DNA from: Pocillopora verrucosa
Lineage: Eukaryota; Cnidaria; Anthozoa; Scleractinia; Pocilloporidae
Assembly (NCBI RefSeq): GCF_036669915.1
Contig: NC_089316.1
Location: 13,192,743-13,256,742, forward strand
Direction: 5' to 3'
Length of the DNA: 64,000 nt
Shown here one piece after another: positions 1 to 12,800 of this stretch. The notes beneath the pieces were generated by a model, which was not told the origin of the DNA, ran no database searches, and saw only the letters and a list, made by a program, of their open reading frames with translations. Position 1 is the first letter of the stretch; each line of letters begins with the position of its first letter. Position numbers and translations under genes: made by a program.

Positions 1-151
1 TGAAATGAAAAGAAAAAATTTATGAGATTTATTCGAGGGCTACTATATTGCTTTAGTCTACAACCCTCATTGTGGTGGTAGATGTATGCAGAGCTAAGCG
101 ATCGTGACTTTTTCGTGCACTCGCAATAGAACGGCTCGCAAGTAAATATGA

Positions 152-1937
152 ATGTTTATTAACTGTTTTGTTCTTAATATGAAATCAGACGTGATGGCGT
201 CGCGAATAAGAGTGATGGAGCATAAAGTTGGTTGGTTTAGAGGGGCGCACTTTAATGAACGTGGCTATGTAGCTCTGTACATTGCCTCCCATCGCGGTCA
301 TGAGCGAGTGGTTTCCAGACTAATGAGCTTAGGTATTGATCCATGTCGGAAGATGCCATCTGGGAGATCGTCTATTCACGTTGCCGTCCTCAATAGAAGA
401 ATAACATGTGTGAACCTTTTAGTTGGTAAGATAAGCTAACACACTTAGACTAGACGACTGACTGAATTGTCTCAACTAAGGATTTCGACTTTCGGAACCT
501 TAAATTGGGAGAGCTTGGAAGTATCAGTTTGGTCTCAAAGAGCTTCGAACCTCTTATCATTATGATGGACGAAATTCTTAATTTTCGTCGATTTTCCTTT
601 GTTAAAGTTTCTCTTTCATGGTGTTTCTAAGATAACTACGTGGCTTATCCCCTAAGATTCTTAAATTAAGGACACCCGGTCGAAATAGGGGCGTTTGATT
701 GGTTTGGCATAATTAACAACATCACTTCTTTCATCTCTCCAATTCACAGTAATTTGCAATCAATTTATTGTTTAGTGTGTGTCTGTGTATTTCTAATGAG
801 AGTGAAAGCATTAGGTTAATATTTGCTTTAGCTTTCAAGGTATTTTAGCATGCTTTCTTGCTCACTTTTCTTCATTCATTTAGGAAAGGCGAGAGGTAAG
901 GGAGGTGAGGCAGGCTTACGTGAGAACTGTGCAAGGAGGAACACGTTTCTGAACATCGCCGGTCAACTTCAGCGGAGAGATGGCTGGAAATTTCTGGTAA
1001 TACAGCTCAGGGAGCGCATGGGACGCCGGGAAAAAGATACTTTGAGTAAACGAGATATTCCCCTGCGAGAATTTCAGAAATATGACTCTACATTTTCGAC
1101 ATATTTAACAGGTAAACAAAAGCTCGATTAGGTTATTCGTGTTACTTCGACTGTTTATTAAAATCATTTTGTGATAATTATCGATGACATACCACTTTAA
1201 GTGTCTAAGCTTGTCTTCTCTAGATATTTTAATGAGGGTTAAGTGACCGAAGCTCAGTTTTTTCTTTCCTTTCTTAGTTTTGTTTTGGTGCTTTCTTTTG
1301 TTGTCACCGTCACATGAGACATGGATGTCTAGAACAGTAGTTGCACAAGCTGTTTCCTTGAATCTTTTTCCTCCTTAGTTGAAGAAGGGGCTAATTATGT
1401 TTTTCACTGACAAAGTCTTTGTATTCTTGCTTATCGACCAATTTAATAAATGAGTTTAGATGGTACTTATTAGCTTCCTCCTACCTCGCCTTCAGTTTCT
1501 TTTCATCCACTGATTGGCTGAGCACGCCATTTAGATTGTAGCATATTTAGCACCTGCAGTTTGTTTTTTTCGCATTAGCGTTCCTGGCGAAAGTGAGCTT
1601 TTCCATCGCAGATTGGTGCCACGAACTTTTTCTTTGTCCTCCATATATATGAGCCCTCTTCTGCACACGTATTTCCAGGAATCACTTTTTGTATGTCGCA
1701 TCCACAAAATGTCGCATAAATGGGTGGTAATACCAATTTAAGCGTACCTTATCTTAATCGATATTTATTTATACTTTTATTTATTAATGTCCTAATTTAT
1801 TTATTTATCTTCCTATCTGTTGCTTACATGTATTTATTAATTTTTCAATAGGGCCTCTTGGCAGGATTTACCTTTGCACAGTTCTCCAGAAGAACCCCCT
1901 TCGATGTCGAACTTTCATAAAACCTTGGAAATTTTGA
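152..1937 (+). CDS. Small ankyrin-repeat protein, three predicted exons
   Basis: Predicted exons are 152-425, 884-1111 and 1852-1937, both introns phase 1, giving about 195 residues. Exon 1 carries two recognisable ankyrin repeats: YVALYIASHRGHERVVSRLM fits the TPLHLAA-x-x-GH-x-x-VV-x-x-LL consensus, followed by a second copy around SSIHVAVLNRRITCVNLLV. Exon 2 is basic and Arg-rich with no family I know. Exon 3 starts after a good acceptor (caatag) in the matching phase and ends in a stop after about 28 residues; its GPLGRIYLCTVLQKNPLRCR stretch is vaguely like the SOCS box that ends ankyrin-SOCS proteins, but this is only an impression. The start is uncertain: 152 is the first in-frame ATG, but the exon could begin at an acceptor and the gene could start left of the window. 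Exons 1 and 2 are well supported by frame and phase, exon 3 less so. Confidence 0.5.
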
Positions 1938-4098
1938 ACACATTTAGAGTTAAAGATTTTGAATTCTTGCTTTTATTAACCCACCCTATAAATTACGTAA
2001 AGTAAACAAATGTACCTACGAGGAACTAACAAGATGAACATACCCAACTTTTAATTGAAATTAAAACTTTCACATTGAAAGCGGATTGCAAGTTATGTCT
2101 CTATAATAAATAGTTATTTTTCACCCAAATTATCTGTCGATCTAATTTCTTGAGTATTTGACTAACCACTTCATCTGAAAAACTGACAAACAGATAAAAT
2201 GATGAATAGACGAACAGATTGCATAACGAGACAGAGAAAGACAATCTCCTATGCACATGTCCCAACAGATGTGTCTAATAGTGTATTTATTTTCTATGTG
2301 AAGTGTTTATTATACCTTTTCCTATTCTCGCTTAGTTAAACCTGGCTTCGGGTCGTCCTTTTTTTTTTTTACATTACGGTACAGGTGTTGAATTTTGTTT
2401 TCGGACTTGCTTGTTGTTATTTCTGGCCAGGTTAAATTTAATCACGCGTGCTCACAATAACAACACGTTAACTAAGAATAGACGATTCGATATTTATCGA
2501 TCACTGCTGGTCAAAAATTTTCCAGTGCATCAGCTACTCTTTCTCGAGCACCTGCCGCTACATGTATCTTCGGCAATCACCAAACGTCTACCGTCATAAT
2601 TCTGTATGGGCAGCTTAGAAAGAATTCAAAAGGGTGCATTGCAAGCTTATCTGTGGTCTAAGGTATTACCACTAATTCCAAAATGACATTCACTAGCTCA
2701 AAAACTTCCATCGTGAAATTCTACTAATCTCGAATTTCTAAACTATCAAGCAGATCAGAAAAAATGAACGTATGGGAAAAAATAGCTTCACTTGACGAAA
2801 ATTGAATTACCTTGAAATTCCTCAAAATTCAAGATAATGAAAAGCATCAAGTAAAGTAAAGCAGGCCGCAGGAAGCGGCTAAGGCAAACGAAAAGTGTAG
2901 GGGTGGAGGGGGAAAAGCCGATGTTGTCGATTGTTTCTCCCTTCAAATAATCGTGAGTGCTTTGACGCTTCTTTGCCTTATAACAGAACAAAGCAAATAC
3001 GGGAATTTCTATATTTTTGTCTAGTTTTTCATTTTATTTTCGTGAAAAAGTAACAACGTTTTCGTTCAGAGTTTTCAAGAGAATTACTTTTTTTTTCATT
3101 TTGTTCTTTTCTCCAAATCCTCCACCGGAGGTGTAATGTTTGTATCTACTCCTTAAGACAGAGCTAGGGTATCTAACATAAAAAGCAAAGTTTAAAGGGA
3201 TCATGGCGTTAACAGAAAAATAAGAGAGTATCATGATATTCATGTAGAAAAGGGTAATGATGGCTTGGAGGGAGTCATGAGGTTTTATATTAGGAGGGAG
3301 AGGACTTCACTAAATTTCGCCGAATTTTGGGCAACGTGTCCACCAAAATTTGCAGATTTTGCAATTGATAAGTCTGCACACAACAAGTCTTTACGCTTTT
3401 CTTTTCTTAAATAGAAGATCATTTTCAATAAATAATTACCTCACACGGCTTATGGCTGAATATATACAAAATTCTATGTAACACTCCAGGCATACGATTT
3501 GATTATTATTTTGGGTTAATTGCGCACGCGTGGTCGCCATCTTGTCCACTATTTCAGCCACTGATTTGTCCAAATTTACCCATCTGCCATCTCGATTAAT
3601 TAAAACAATGAACCCTTTCACAATGTATCGTGTCTTCCTGTTCTTTTTTTTGCATTGATTTAATTGTATTTGAAAGGAAGGGAAACTTATTATGGTCAAA
3701 AACTGATTTATTTTTAAAATTCGCAATGAAGAAAGAGGAGTATCGAAGGGAAGAGAAAAAGGGTTTAACAGTAATGGAGAATTGTCAATTGAATCAGTGT
3801 TTACAGCTAGCATCGCAGCTGAATAAAATATCTTTACGTTACTATACTGGCTGAACGAATGATATCTAGACTGAGTCATTGACGCGGTAATCAAATGGTA
3901 CATACCGCGTTCTGATGTTTCAAATGGTAATTTAACCTTACGAAAACTGTCTCCAAATCAAGAGAGAAGATTGCCTCTAAACGTCAAACTGGTAACCACG
4001 CTGCACGTTAAAAAACCACAGCGTGCGGTTCAAAAACAATACCCCAAACAGCAAGTACAAGAATTTCATTATTTGCCTGGCTCCTGAAGGGTAAAACA

Positions 4099-4158
4099 GA
4101 TCGCTAAGCAGTTAAAAACAAGAGGAATGATCGCTAAGCAGTTAAAAACAAGAGGAAT
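4099..4158. repeat. Perfect 30-bp tandem duplication
   Basis: A 30-base unit starting gatcgctaagcagtt occurs twice back to back with no mismatch, which points to a recent slippage or duplication event in non-coding sequence. Confidence 0.9.
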
Positions 4159-4910
4159 GAGTTCTCGTTGCCTTATAGGAAAGTATGCGCTTGTGTCGAA
4201 AGATCTGAAATTTTTCAGTTTCCGTAGTTCCGTTATCGAACCGTTTACACCCTCTAAGACGCTTTTAATAGGTTGTGACAATCTGTAGAATTCCAAATGC
4301 GTTATTTCATTTTTTATTCATACATTAATTTCATTTTTTTTTAATTTTTATTCCTTTATTCATTGATTTAATCGAAAAAAAAAATGAAATTACGTCTTGG
4401 AAACACTTCCCCTCGAAGAGAAGACGCACATACCATTGAGAAAATACATTGATGTGGCAAGCTTGCTTGCGATCTCGTTTCAATCGATTTTGTAATTGTT
4501 GTTCTGTATTTGCTTTCTAAATTTCTACTTATCTCTTTTCTGTTAGTTTTTCCTTCTTTAGTTTTTGTTTTGCTTTATTAATTCTAATTTCTCGCATGTC
4601 TCACCATTGAAAGTATGAATGAATCACAAATGAATACATGAATCACGCATGAATCACCTGCATAAATGTATTTCAATAGCTTCTGGGCTTGTAAATAACA
4701 AGTAACGCATATTTTTTATCTTCACTCAGCTGAATACTACGAATGGAAAACACTTCAGATAAGACATACTTGGTATTAAAGAATTATCTCGTATATAATT
4801 AATCTTGAATAATATACTTTTCAGATGTAATTTAAGTCTAACGTGACCGACTTTGTCATGAACACTTCCAATCTGCTTCGATAACTTTAGAAACGGTCTC
4901 AAAGATCCCA

Positions 4911-4939
4911 TATATGTATATATATATATATATATATAT
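4911..4939. repeat. TA dinucleotide microsatellite
   Basis: A run of alternating T and A interrupted by a single G, in intergenic DNA. Confidence 0.9.
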
Positions 4940-5228
4940 GCAAAACAAATAAATATAAAAAAAATTTTCTTCTACTTTACATAGGTTTCGTTATTTCTAG
5001 CACTTGCTTTTTATCAAAATCCACAGGCATTGTTAAAAATCTAAATCCCTATAGACCTCGACCGACCTATTCAAAGCTCGTTTGGCATTACGCTACATTT
5101 CTGGCAGTAATTTTCATGGTGGCGTATACTTTTTTCCGAAACTAAGTCCTAATAAGTATAGTATTTTTTTCGAGCAGCTCAGCCCAACACTTCAAAAAAG
5201 CAGCACAAATGAATCGTAGAAAATTCAT

Positions 5229-8200
5229 TTAACGGATCCACAAATTCAACGAGTAAGATAAAGTAACAGTTGTATCTTGACCAAAGTCATGTTCATCGTT
5301 TCCGTACTCAAAGGATGCTTGTTCATCCTCTGTGATCCCAATCCCGTGATCAGCGCGTAAACAAGCATTTCCTCCTCCACCAATCATCATCACGGATCCA
5401 TCACCGTCATCCCAGTCACACCAGAAACCAATCTTCAAGGCACTTTGGATGTTTCCATTGCAGCTTGCCTGTTGGAATCCTTCGGTTGACCTATATCGTC
5501 CGCCATATTGAACAACACAACTCCCCAAACAGTTGTTACTGGCCCAAACTTTGCCATTTCTAAAGTCTCCGTAACTAGTAATTTTCGATCGAAATGTTTG
5601 TCCCGCCAAACAATCACCTTTGGTTTGTAACAAAGGTGTGTGACTGGGGTCGTCGCTACGAGTGATCTTAAATTCTTTACCACCCACCAACCAAAAGGCT
5701 GAAGAGATCATGTCAGTATTAGAAGATGGATCTAATGTTCTCCCGACAGCACCACGAATATCGTACCACCAATTTCCTCGATCATCCATCCAGTTCTTGC
5801 GATCAGTATTTGAAAATCTAGCGATCAGTGTCCAACCTTTATCGTCACAATAGGCCTAAAATAGGTGAAGGGGTGAAGCTTTAAAGACTAGGATAATAAA
5901 ATCTGGGACTATCAGCAATCAGTTAATATTTCCTGCTGAGGTTAGTATTTCAATTTGTCTTGTCTAAAACGTCTTTATTATCGGTTGAAAAAATAAAAAA
6001 TAGGAAGTTAAATTAGGACAAATTACATTTTAGAATTCTCCGGATCGTAGTGCACCTTATCCCAAATCTGAGTTTCATAAACACATACACAAAAAAGTCA
6101 CACTTTCTAAGAACGTTATGAAATAAATGTACAACGTTTTGGTAGATATTCCATTATTGAATGTGCACTTACTAAAGTTGGTTCATGCCAATTTTTGTAA
6201 TTCAGGACAACATGAACCAGGTAAAGTTTGCCAACTATTCGCCTCTTAAAATAGAGCGAGGCAAATCTTAGGAGGTTCTTCTGTCCCGTAAAGAAAACTA
6301 ATCTGACTGATTCCGTCTGGACTCATGATTCATGATTCATATATCTTCCCGTCTAAAAAGAGACTCTGTAACGACATCGACTTTCCTGATCTCAGGCACT
6401 GGGAGAAAAAGGTCTAGCCGTTCCATTAACGCTACTCATAAATTGTTATACAATATATTTTGTGATAGTTACTTCGAAAAATTTCTCGAAGTGCTTACAT
6501 TCACAACAAAGAACGTTTGAAAACACAATAGAGGATCGCGGAACAATTCGAAGTCCTGTGATATGGAGAACTCCTGTGATTAACATAGAGTGGAACCAAT
6601 GGCAACTCAATTTCTGTAATGTCATTAACTTGCAAACGTGGCTCATTAGTACATTTTCAGTACATTAATAAAATGTAGAAATATAGATGATGAAATTTTA
6701 AATGGATGATGTTCGATGAATTAGTAAGTAAATAAAATAATAATCGCAGAGACACACCCCTGCCTAATAATCGATAATATCTTTTTCTAAACTAGACAGG
6801 GCGTGTGAATTTTAGCAAAGGATTTAGGAAAATAAAGGAGAAAGGATATGAATGTTTAAGGTAATTCCTCAGAAAACAATTTTTGGAATAATTTTTTTAA
6901 CCTTCCATAAACGTTCCTTACCAGTGTCGTTTCGAAAAATACAGTAAAAAAGATAGGTCACCGAGCTTGTTTATGAGGTATGATGGGCCAAACTTACCCA
7001 TTAATGCTTGTACTTGCACTAATCACGCGCTTCATCTTAATGCTTTTACGGTACATTTTGCTGCAGCTGAACAATTTGATACTTAATTTGTGGGACAACC
7101 ACGCAAATTTGAACGACATGGACTCAAAACGTTCCTCGAGTCGTTCCTTTAAGGTCATAATTTGCATCCTCGAATAACGGGTGTTGTGCACGCTTTTAGC
7201 TTTATCTTTTTTTCTTTTTTTGCCTTCGAGGAATTCTTTCTGAATATCCCCAATTTTAAGGGATAAAGGCCACAGTGCTCGTTCAAGAGCTAAAGACAAT
7301 CGTTCTTCTACACCTGGTCCATTGATTGAAAAACAATACTGTATTCTCGTGATACGCGCGCTTATTCGCCTGATTACGTGATTTTTATGCGCAGTAGAGA
7401 ATGTGCAGTGCAATATGGAGGAATCATCTAAATCAGGAGCCCATTACCCGGAGCTTCCATCTACCATACTTACCCTCTGAGTCAACTCTGTCCCGTATCT
7501 TTTTATTTTTAGAAGCACCTCCCACGGGGTTTTTCGCGAGTGTTTACATAATAGCCAATCATAAGAGAGCTGTGGTTCTCTCCTGATTACGCCACATGCA
7601 GGCCGTACGAAAGTATTTCAATAATGGCGAAGAGCGCGGAAAGTTTACCATTTTTTTTTAGGGTGTTATGCGAACGTCAGCGTGTTTTCGCGGGAAATTA
7701 AAGAACCTCCTACGTATCTCAGTTCTAAAAATAAAAAGATACGGGACAGGATTGACTCAAGGGTACAATTGGTATGGAGGCTCCGGGTAATGGCTTCCTG
7801 CCTAAATGGAATACTGGACCTGACAAAACAGACGGATACTTTATGCTGAAAAAATTACTAATGCTTATTTGCACAGACTACATACGCCTTTTCTACAGTG
7901 AGAGAAAAGATGTTAGGCTTCGCATGGGATTTGAACGCTCTAAGTGATAGGCTCCTGATGGAGACAAGTCAGTACTGGAAATTTCATATCTTTACCGCCA
8001 AAATAAAACTTTGGTGCCAAACATTAAATAACCGGAAGGGATGAGAAGACCATTTGACTGGGGTAATGGAGGGATGAGATAGCCATCATTTTTAGTCCGA
8101 AAAATAATTACGTTCTTGGAAATTTGGAGTATGACGAAAACGTACAGTAAGGAGAAAGTCTTAATTCCTCGTCCAAAACGCCCACGGCTATGAATTTTTC

Positions 8201-9726
8201 TTCTATTAATTATTTGCCTTCCGTTGCAAAGTGAGTGAGATTGTCCAAGCTTCCACTATATATAATTTGTTTTTCATTTGGATACCTAATTCATGTATGA
8301 ATATGATAATTAGATTACCTTGAAGAATTGATTTTCCAGTGACAACAGGTACGCTCCGTTCTTTATTCCGCCGTACTTATGGTTCCAGTCGTTACACGAG
8401 TTTGCAGCTGAAATACAAGACAACGCAAAAAGAACAAGCAAAATTACTTTCAAAGGTGGAGATAAGACAACGCAAAAGGAAAATGAATGACAAACAAACG
8501 AGTCCCAATATTCAAGTGAGAACATGATGCACCCATGCCAGTCATCTGAAACTGTTATTTTCTGTTCCGCGGGATAACTGGTCGATGTCGCTAAGTACAT
8601 TCAGTTCTTTCTTGAAATTTGATAAAACAATTATTCCATTCGCACTTGTAGGATACGGAATTGATTACACCCAATTATTAGAAATTGGGTCATTGAATAA
8701 TGCAAGTCAAGAGTTTTCATCGGCCTAGCCATCATGGGTTATGAGCTATTAAACCATAATTGCGCATGACGAGGGTTAAACCGGCAGTGTTTTTGTATAT
8801 TGTAAGATTCCGTTTGTTCTTAAAAAAAGAAAGTTGGAAAGATTTATTCATATTTGGGGCGTTTTCAATAAAAACAATCATTTCACTCGCGCTTGTTGGA
8901 CATGACATGACGAGCCTCGTTGGCTATTTATCATCTCATATCTAACAAGTTGGAGAGGAGCAATTGTTTATTCGGCGCTATGCACTTCGTTGCCTATTTA
9001 CCATCTCCTATTATATCTCTGGCAGTGCCTGGGGCAATATGGAGCGCATACGGTGTTCGGATTGGCTACCCGAGTGGGCAAGATGGGCCCATTTTACCCG
9101 CTTTGAATTTCCCGCTTTGATCCCGCGCAAAAAGAAAAAAAATACCTGGGGCGGACACTCCGGCGAAGTTCATAACTTTTGGACAACATCAGCGATAGAG
9201 TTGCAAAGAGCGGCAGATGGCAGTCAAAACGAAGGGAACATAAACGGCTTTCGTTGGTATATTGCGCTATATTTGCTTTTCTTTCCACGTCTTTCGAAAT
9301 AAACGAGTTTTGACTCTTAATAAACCGATGATCTTTTTGCTATATATTTAATTCTTTATTCACAAAGCTTGTCGGCTGGATTTTAGCCGTTCTTTCTTTT
9401 TGCGTTTTTATAGACCTCGACTTCGTCTCGGCCCATAAAATCGCAAAAAACAACTACTACTACAACTACAACAACAACAACAAAACAATTCGGCCAATAC
9501 CTATAAGCCATCATGACCGAACAAGATTGGTCAATAACATGTATATCCAACGCACGCTCATTGACCCCAGTTTCAGTGGCTCACGCTGTTTGTTCTTTGT
9601 CCTATGACCCCCCGTCAATTTTTACCCTCCATAGTTGGACGGCGCATTCCTTAGTTTAAATGTGCTGCATTTCTCGTTAGCAGAGCAACACTGATAAACT
9701 TTTCACTTAAAATTGAGTTGAAAATA

Positions 9727-9800
<74 letters not shown>

Positions 9801-12800
9801 TAACACCTAACCTTTTATGATTACTGCAGTTGAAGATTCTGCGAATCCAAAGGTATTTGTAACATGACAAATGTAGTTTCCAGCAGATTCTTCTGTGATA
9901 CTGGTTATGGTGAGGCATCCGTTTTGCTGAAAAGCTGGCAACAAATTCAGGGACAATTGGGCGCGTGACCATGAGACTGAGCCTTCAGCAACGCAGCAAA
10001 GTTTCAAGGTAGAGCCAAGCTCTGCCTCGACTTGTGAGGGAGGTTTCTTTATTAATACAGGTGGCTCTTCAAAAAAAAAATGACAATGATGGTTCTTATA
10101 AAGGCAGAAATTATATTTAAAAATATTTTTAAACATAGTGATTCAAAATAGAAATAAGATTATCTTGAACTGGTTCGGAAGCTTTAATTCAAGATAGTAC
10201 ATTTCAATTTGCTGTGACGCTTTATCAAGCACATTTCATTTCGCTTTTCCAAATGATGAATTTGTGTACATATCAGTTATCAATAGCAATCAAATATCAA
10301 TATTTACCGAGCCCAAGTGATCTCCAAATTGAATTCAGGAGACAATTTCGCTTCTTTTGTTCGAAAGCTTCTTCACTTGCTTTTCAGACTTTTGTGCACA
10401 GATTGTAGAGATTCGAGTATTCTTTACCACATATGCTTTTTATATGAAACTGTAAAATGCCCATCTAGATCTAGAACGAACCCAATTAAGCTGTATTTTC
10501 CTTGATCGGCCTGCATGCGTTCATATTATAAATATATATTGTGCGTGCATTCATTTATACATAGAGCCTCACAGTAATATCACTGCCTAATTGTGGACGC
10601 ACGGGCTATCATGAAGTTTCGCCCCATTGCATGCCATCTAAATGTATAATGTTTTTGACGGGAAAGGGATACATTCTGCCATAAGGAGACGAGTTGAGGG
10701 ATTTGGAGGCGAAATGGTTAGGGTGGTGGCGAGTTTGGTCAAAAAGTATAGCCAAATCCTCCATAAACCACGCACATACGTACACGACATCTGACGATCA
10801 CACCTTCTCGACTTTATAGGTTTCCAAATTTCAAAATACTTATTTAGTATTTCCATACCTTTGATTTGTAGGGTACTGGCGGCCTTGAAGAATCCATAAC
10901 CAGTAAATACTGAGCACACATACGATCCAGCGTGGGATTTTTGGACGTTGTCAAAATGGAGAGTGTCACCATTTACGACACCTTTAGCTAAAGCATCTCC
11001 AAGCTTACGCCAAGTCGTTTTCGTGGACATATGACCATCAACCCAGCAGTAAAAAGTTGCTGATTTGTTGACGGGAACTACCTGCGATTTGGGAAAAACA
11101 TGGACTTTTGGTGCAACAACAAGATGTCCTTTCGGTCCACGAATTCCTATAGAACCTTTTATTCCCTTGCTGCCTTTCAAACCAATAGACCCTTTTCTCC
11201 CTTGAGGACCAGGTAAACCGAACTCACCTTTGATTCCAGGTGCGCCAACAGAGCCTACATCACCTTTCTCGCCTTTTACTCCCTGAGGTCCAACTGGTCC
11301 TTGCTTGCCACTCACGCCTGGGACTCCACTTAGACCCATAAATCCTCGTGGGCCAGTGAGCCCTGGAGGTCCTGGCTCTCCTTTATATCCAGGATACCCG
11401 TGAGCACCAGGGGGGCCTGGAGGTCCTTTCAGGCAAATTTTTTTTGTGGCGTTGCAAGCTCGATTAAACTGATTGTTGATTTCATGGCGAACATCTTGTA
11501 CAGTAATCTGAGCACTGTTTCTTTTTCTTCTCTGGAGATCGTTATTTCCTATTTCTTTAAAGTTTTTTAAATCTAAAAAAAAGTAAGATAAAAAAGCAGT
11601 TGAAAAAAAAATGTCACTGCTTACGACTGTAAAACAAACTACTATTTAGTTTTTGACAGAGTGAAAGGGCTGGACCGGGAACTATATAGCTCGAGGTCAT
11701 GAAGAAGTCAGGACCAGTCAAGAAGTATTTTGTCGTATCACTGTCGTTGTTTCTGGCGGGGCCGTACGTCATATAATAACCAGAACTGGTTTATCATGTT
11801 AGATTTTAGCGTTTCCACATGAATGCCACCCTTGCCTCATACCACAGGCGGAACACTCTACGAGTGTGTTGACATGCAAAACAAAATTAGTCAAACCAAT
11901 GAAAGATAAAAAATAAAGAATCCTTTGGAGAATCGAGATTTTCGGATCTTTTAGTGTCATCAAGCAAATAATACTAACAAAATTGGACTCATTTGCCTTT
12001 ACTTGACGTTATTTTCCCCGATTGATTCAAGGAGGCGAAATTTCATGGCCGCAGTCTGAGATGACAAGACGCAGAGTTTACGCTGAAAAGAGACCAATGT
12101 GTCCACTAGATTTGGCTATGGACGCCGTTTTAACCTCTTCTTTGATGGACTGCTCGATTCATAGAAGTCTGTGATATTTTCGTTAAGAGCGCAATAAGAG
12201 TTTTCTATAACCTTAATACTCAACAGGGAGACCAAAGGCCTACTTTAATCCTGCAGGAAGCGCAACCTAACACCTGAAAGTAAACAGCCAGGTTTGACCT
12301 TTAATTACCTCTTTATTTTCATCAATTTTACTTTGCGTCGTATAGGATGTTTCGATTACGGTTTTCTTAGACATTGATAGTATAGGAGGTATACTATATT
12401 GTTGTTGTTCAACTCGGTCGCTTTTTCAAATTCAGTGTTAGGTTATGGAAACATCGGGGAATGAGTTTATCTAACCACACGGCGTATTCATAATCCTTAT
12501 GTAAACAATGACTATGCTGGCTATGTATCGATTGTCCCTGCTTGACTTATTCTATATCAATTTCATTGTCATATAAATGAAGGGGTGCAATATCCTCATA
12601 AAGTTAAAGTTTTCTTAGAAAGTGTTGCCATCATGGAGTGAAATATGGAGTGGAAGGGAAATAAGGCTTCAAAAGCATTAGAACATTGAGTCTAGATTAG
12701 TCCTTAGATTGATCAGGGCTATGGTCTGCGAACCCTGACTTCTTCACATCAATGTAACAACCGATTGTTTTTTAACCTGATTCAATGACACGTAAATGAG

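Larger units (their letters stand above)
1938..5228. other. Intergenic, AT-rich, no gene seen
   Basis: No exon-like segment with family resemblance was found on either strand. The region holds poly-A/T runs, a 30-bp direct duplication near 4.1 kb and a TA microsatellite near 4.9 kb. A minus-strand open frame of 155 codons at 3436-3903 has no domain signature and an unstructured, low-complexity look. The 3' end of the minus-strand CniFL-like gene probably extends into the right edge. Confidence 0.5.

Noticed and set aside
3436-3903. 155-codon minus-strand open frame
   Set aside because: No domain, no exon pattern and low-complexity AT-rich composition; likely chance.
6994-7413. 139-codon minus-strand open frame inside the CniFL-like intron
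   Set aside because: Lys/Arg-rich with no recognisable family and no splice context fitting the host gene phases (exon 4 joins exon 5 directly in phase 0).
7900-7970. B-box-like gttcaaatccc on the minus strand
   Set aside because: No matching A box at the right distance; at most a decayed SINE piece.
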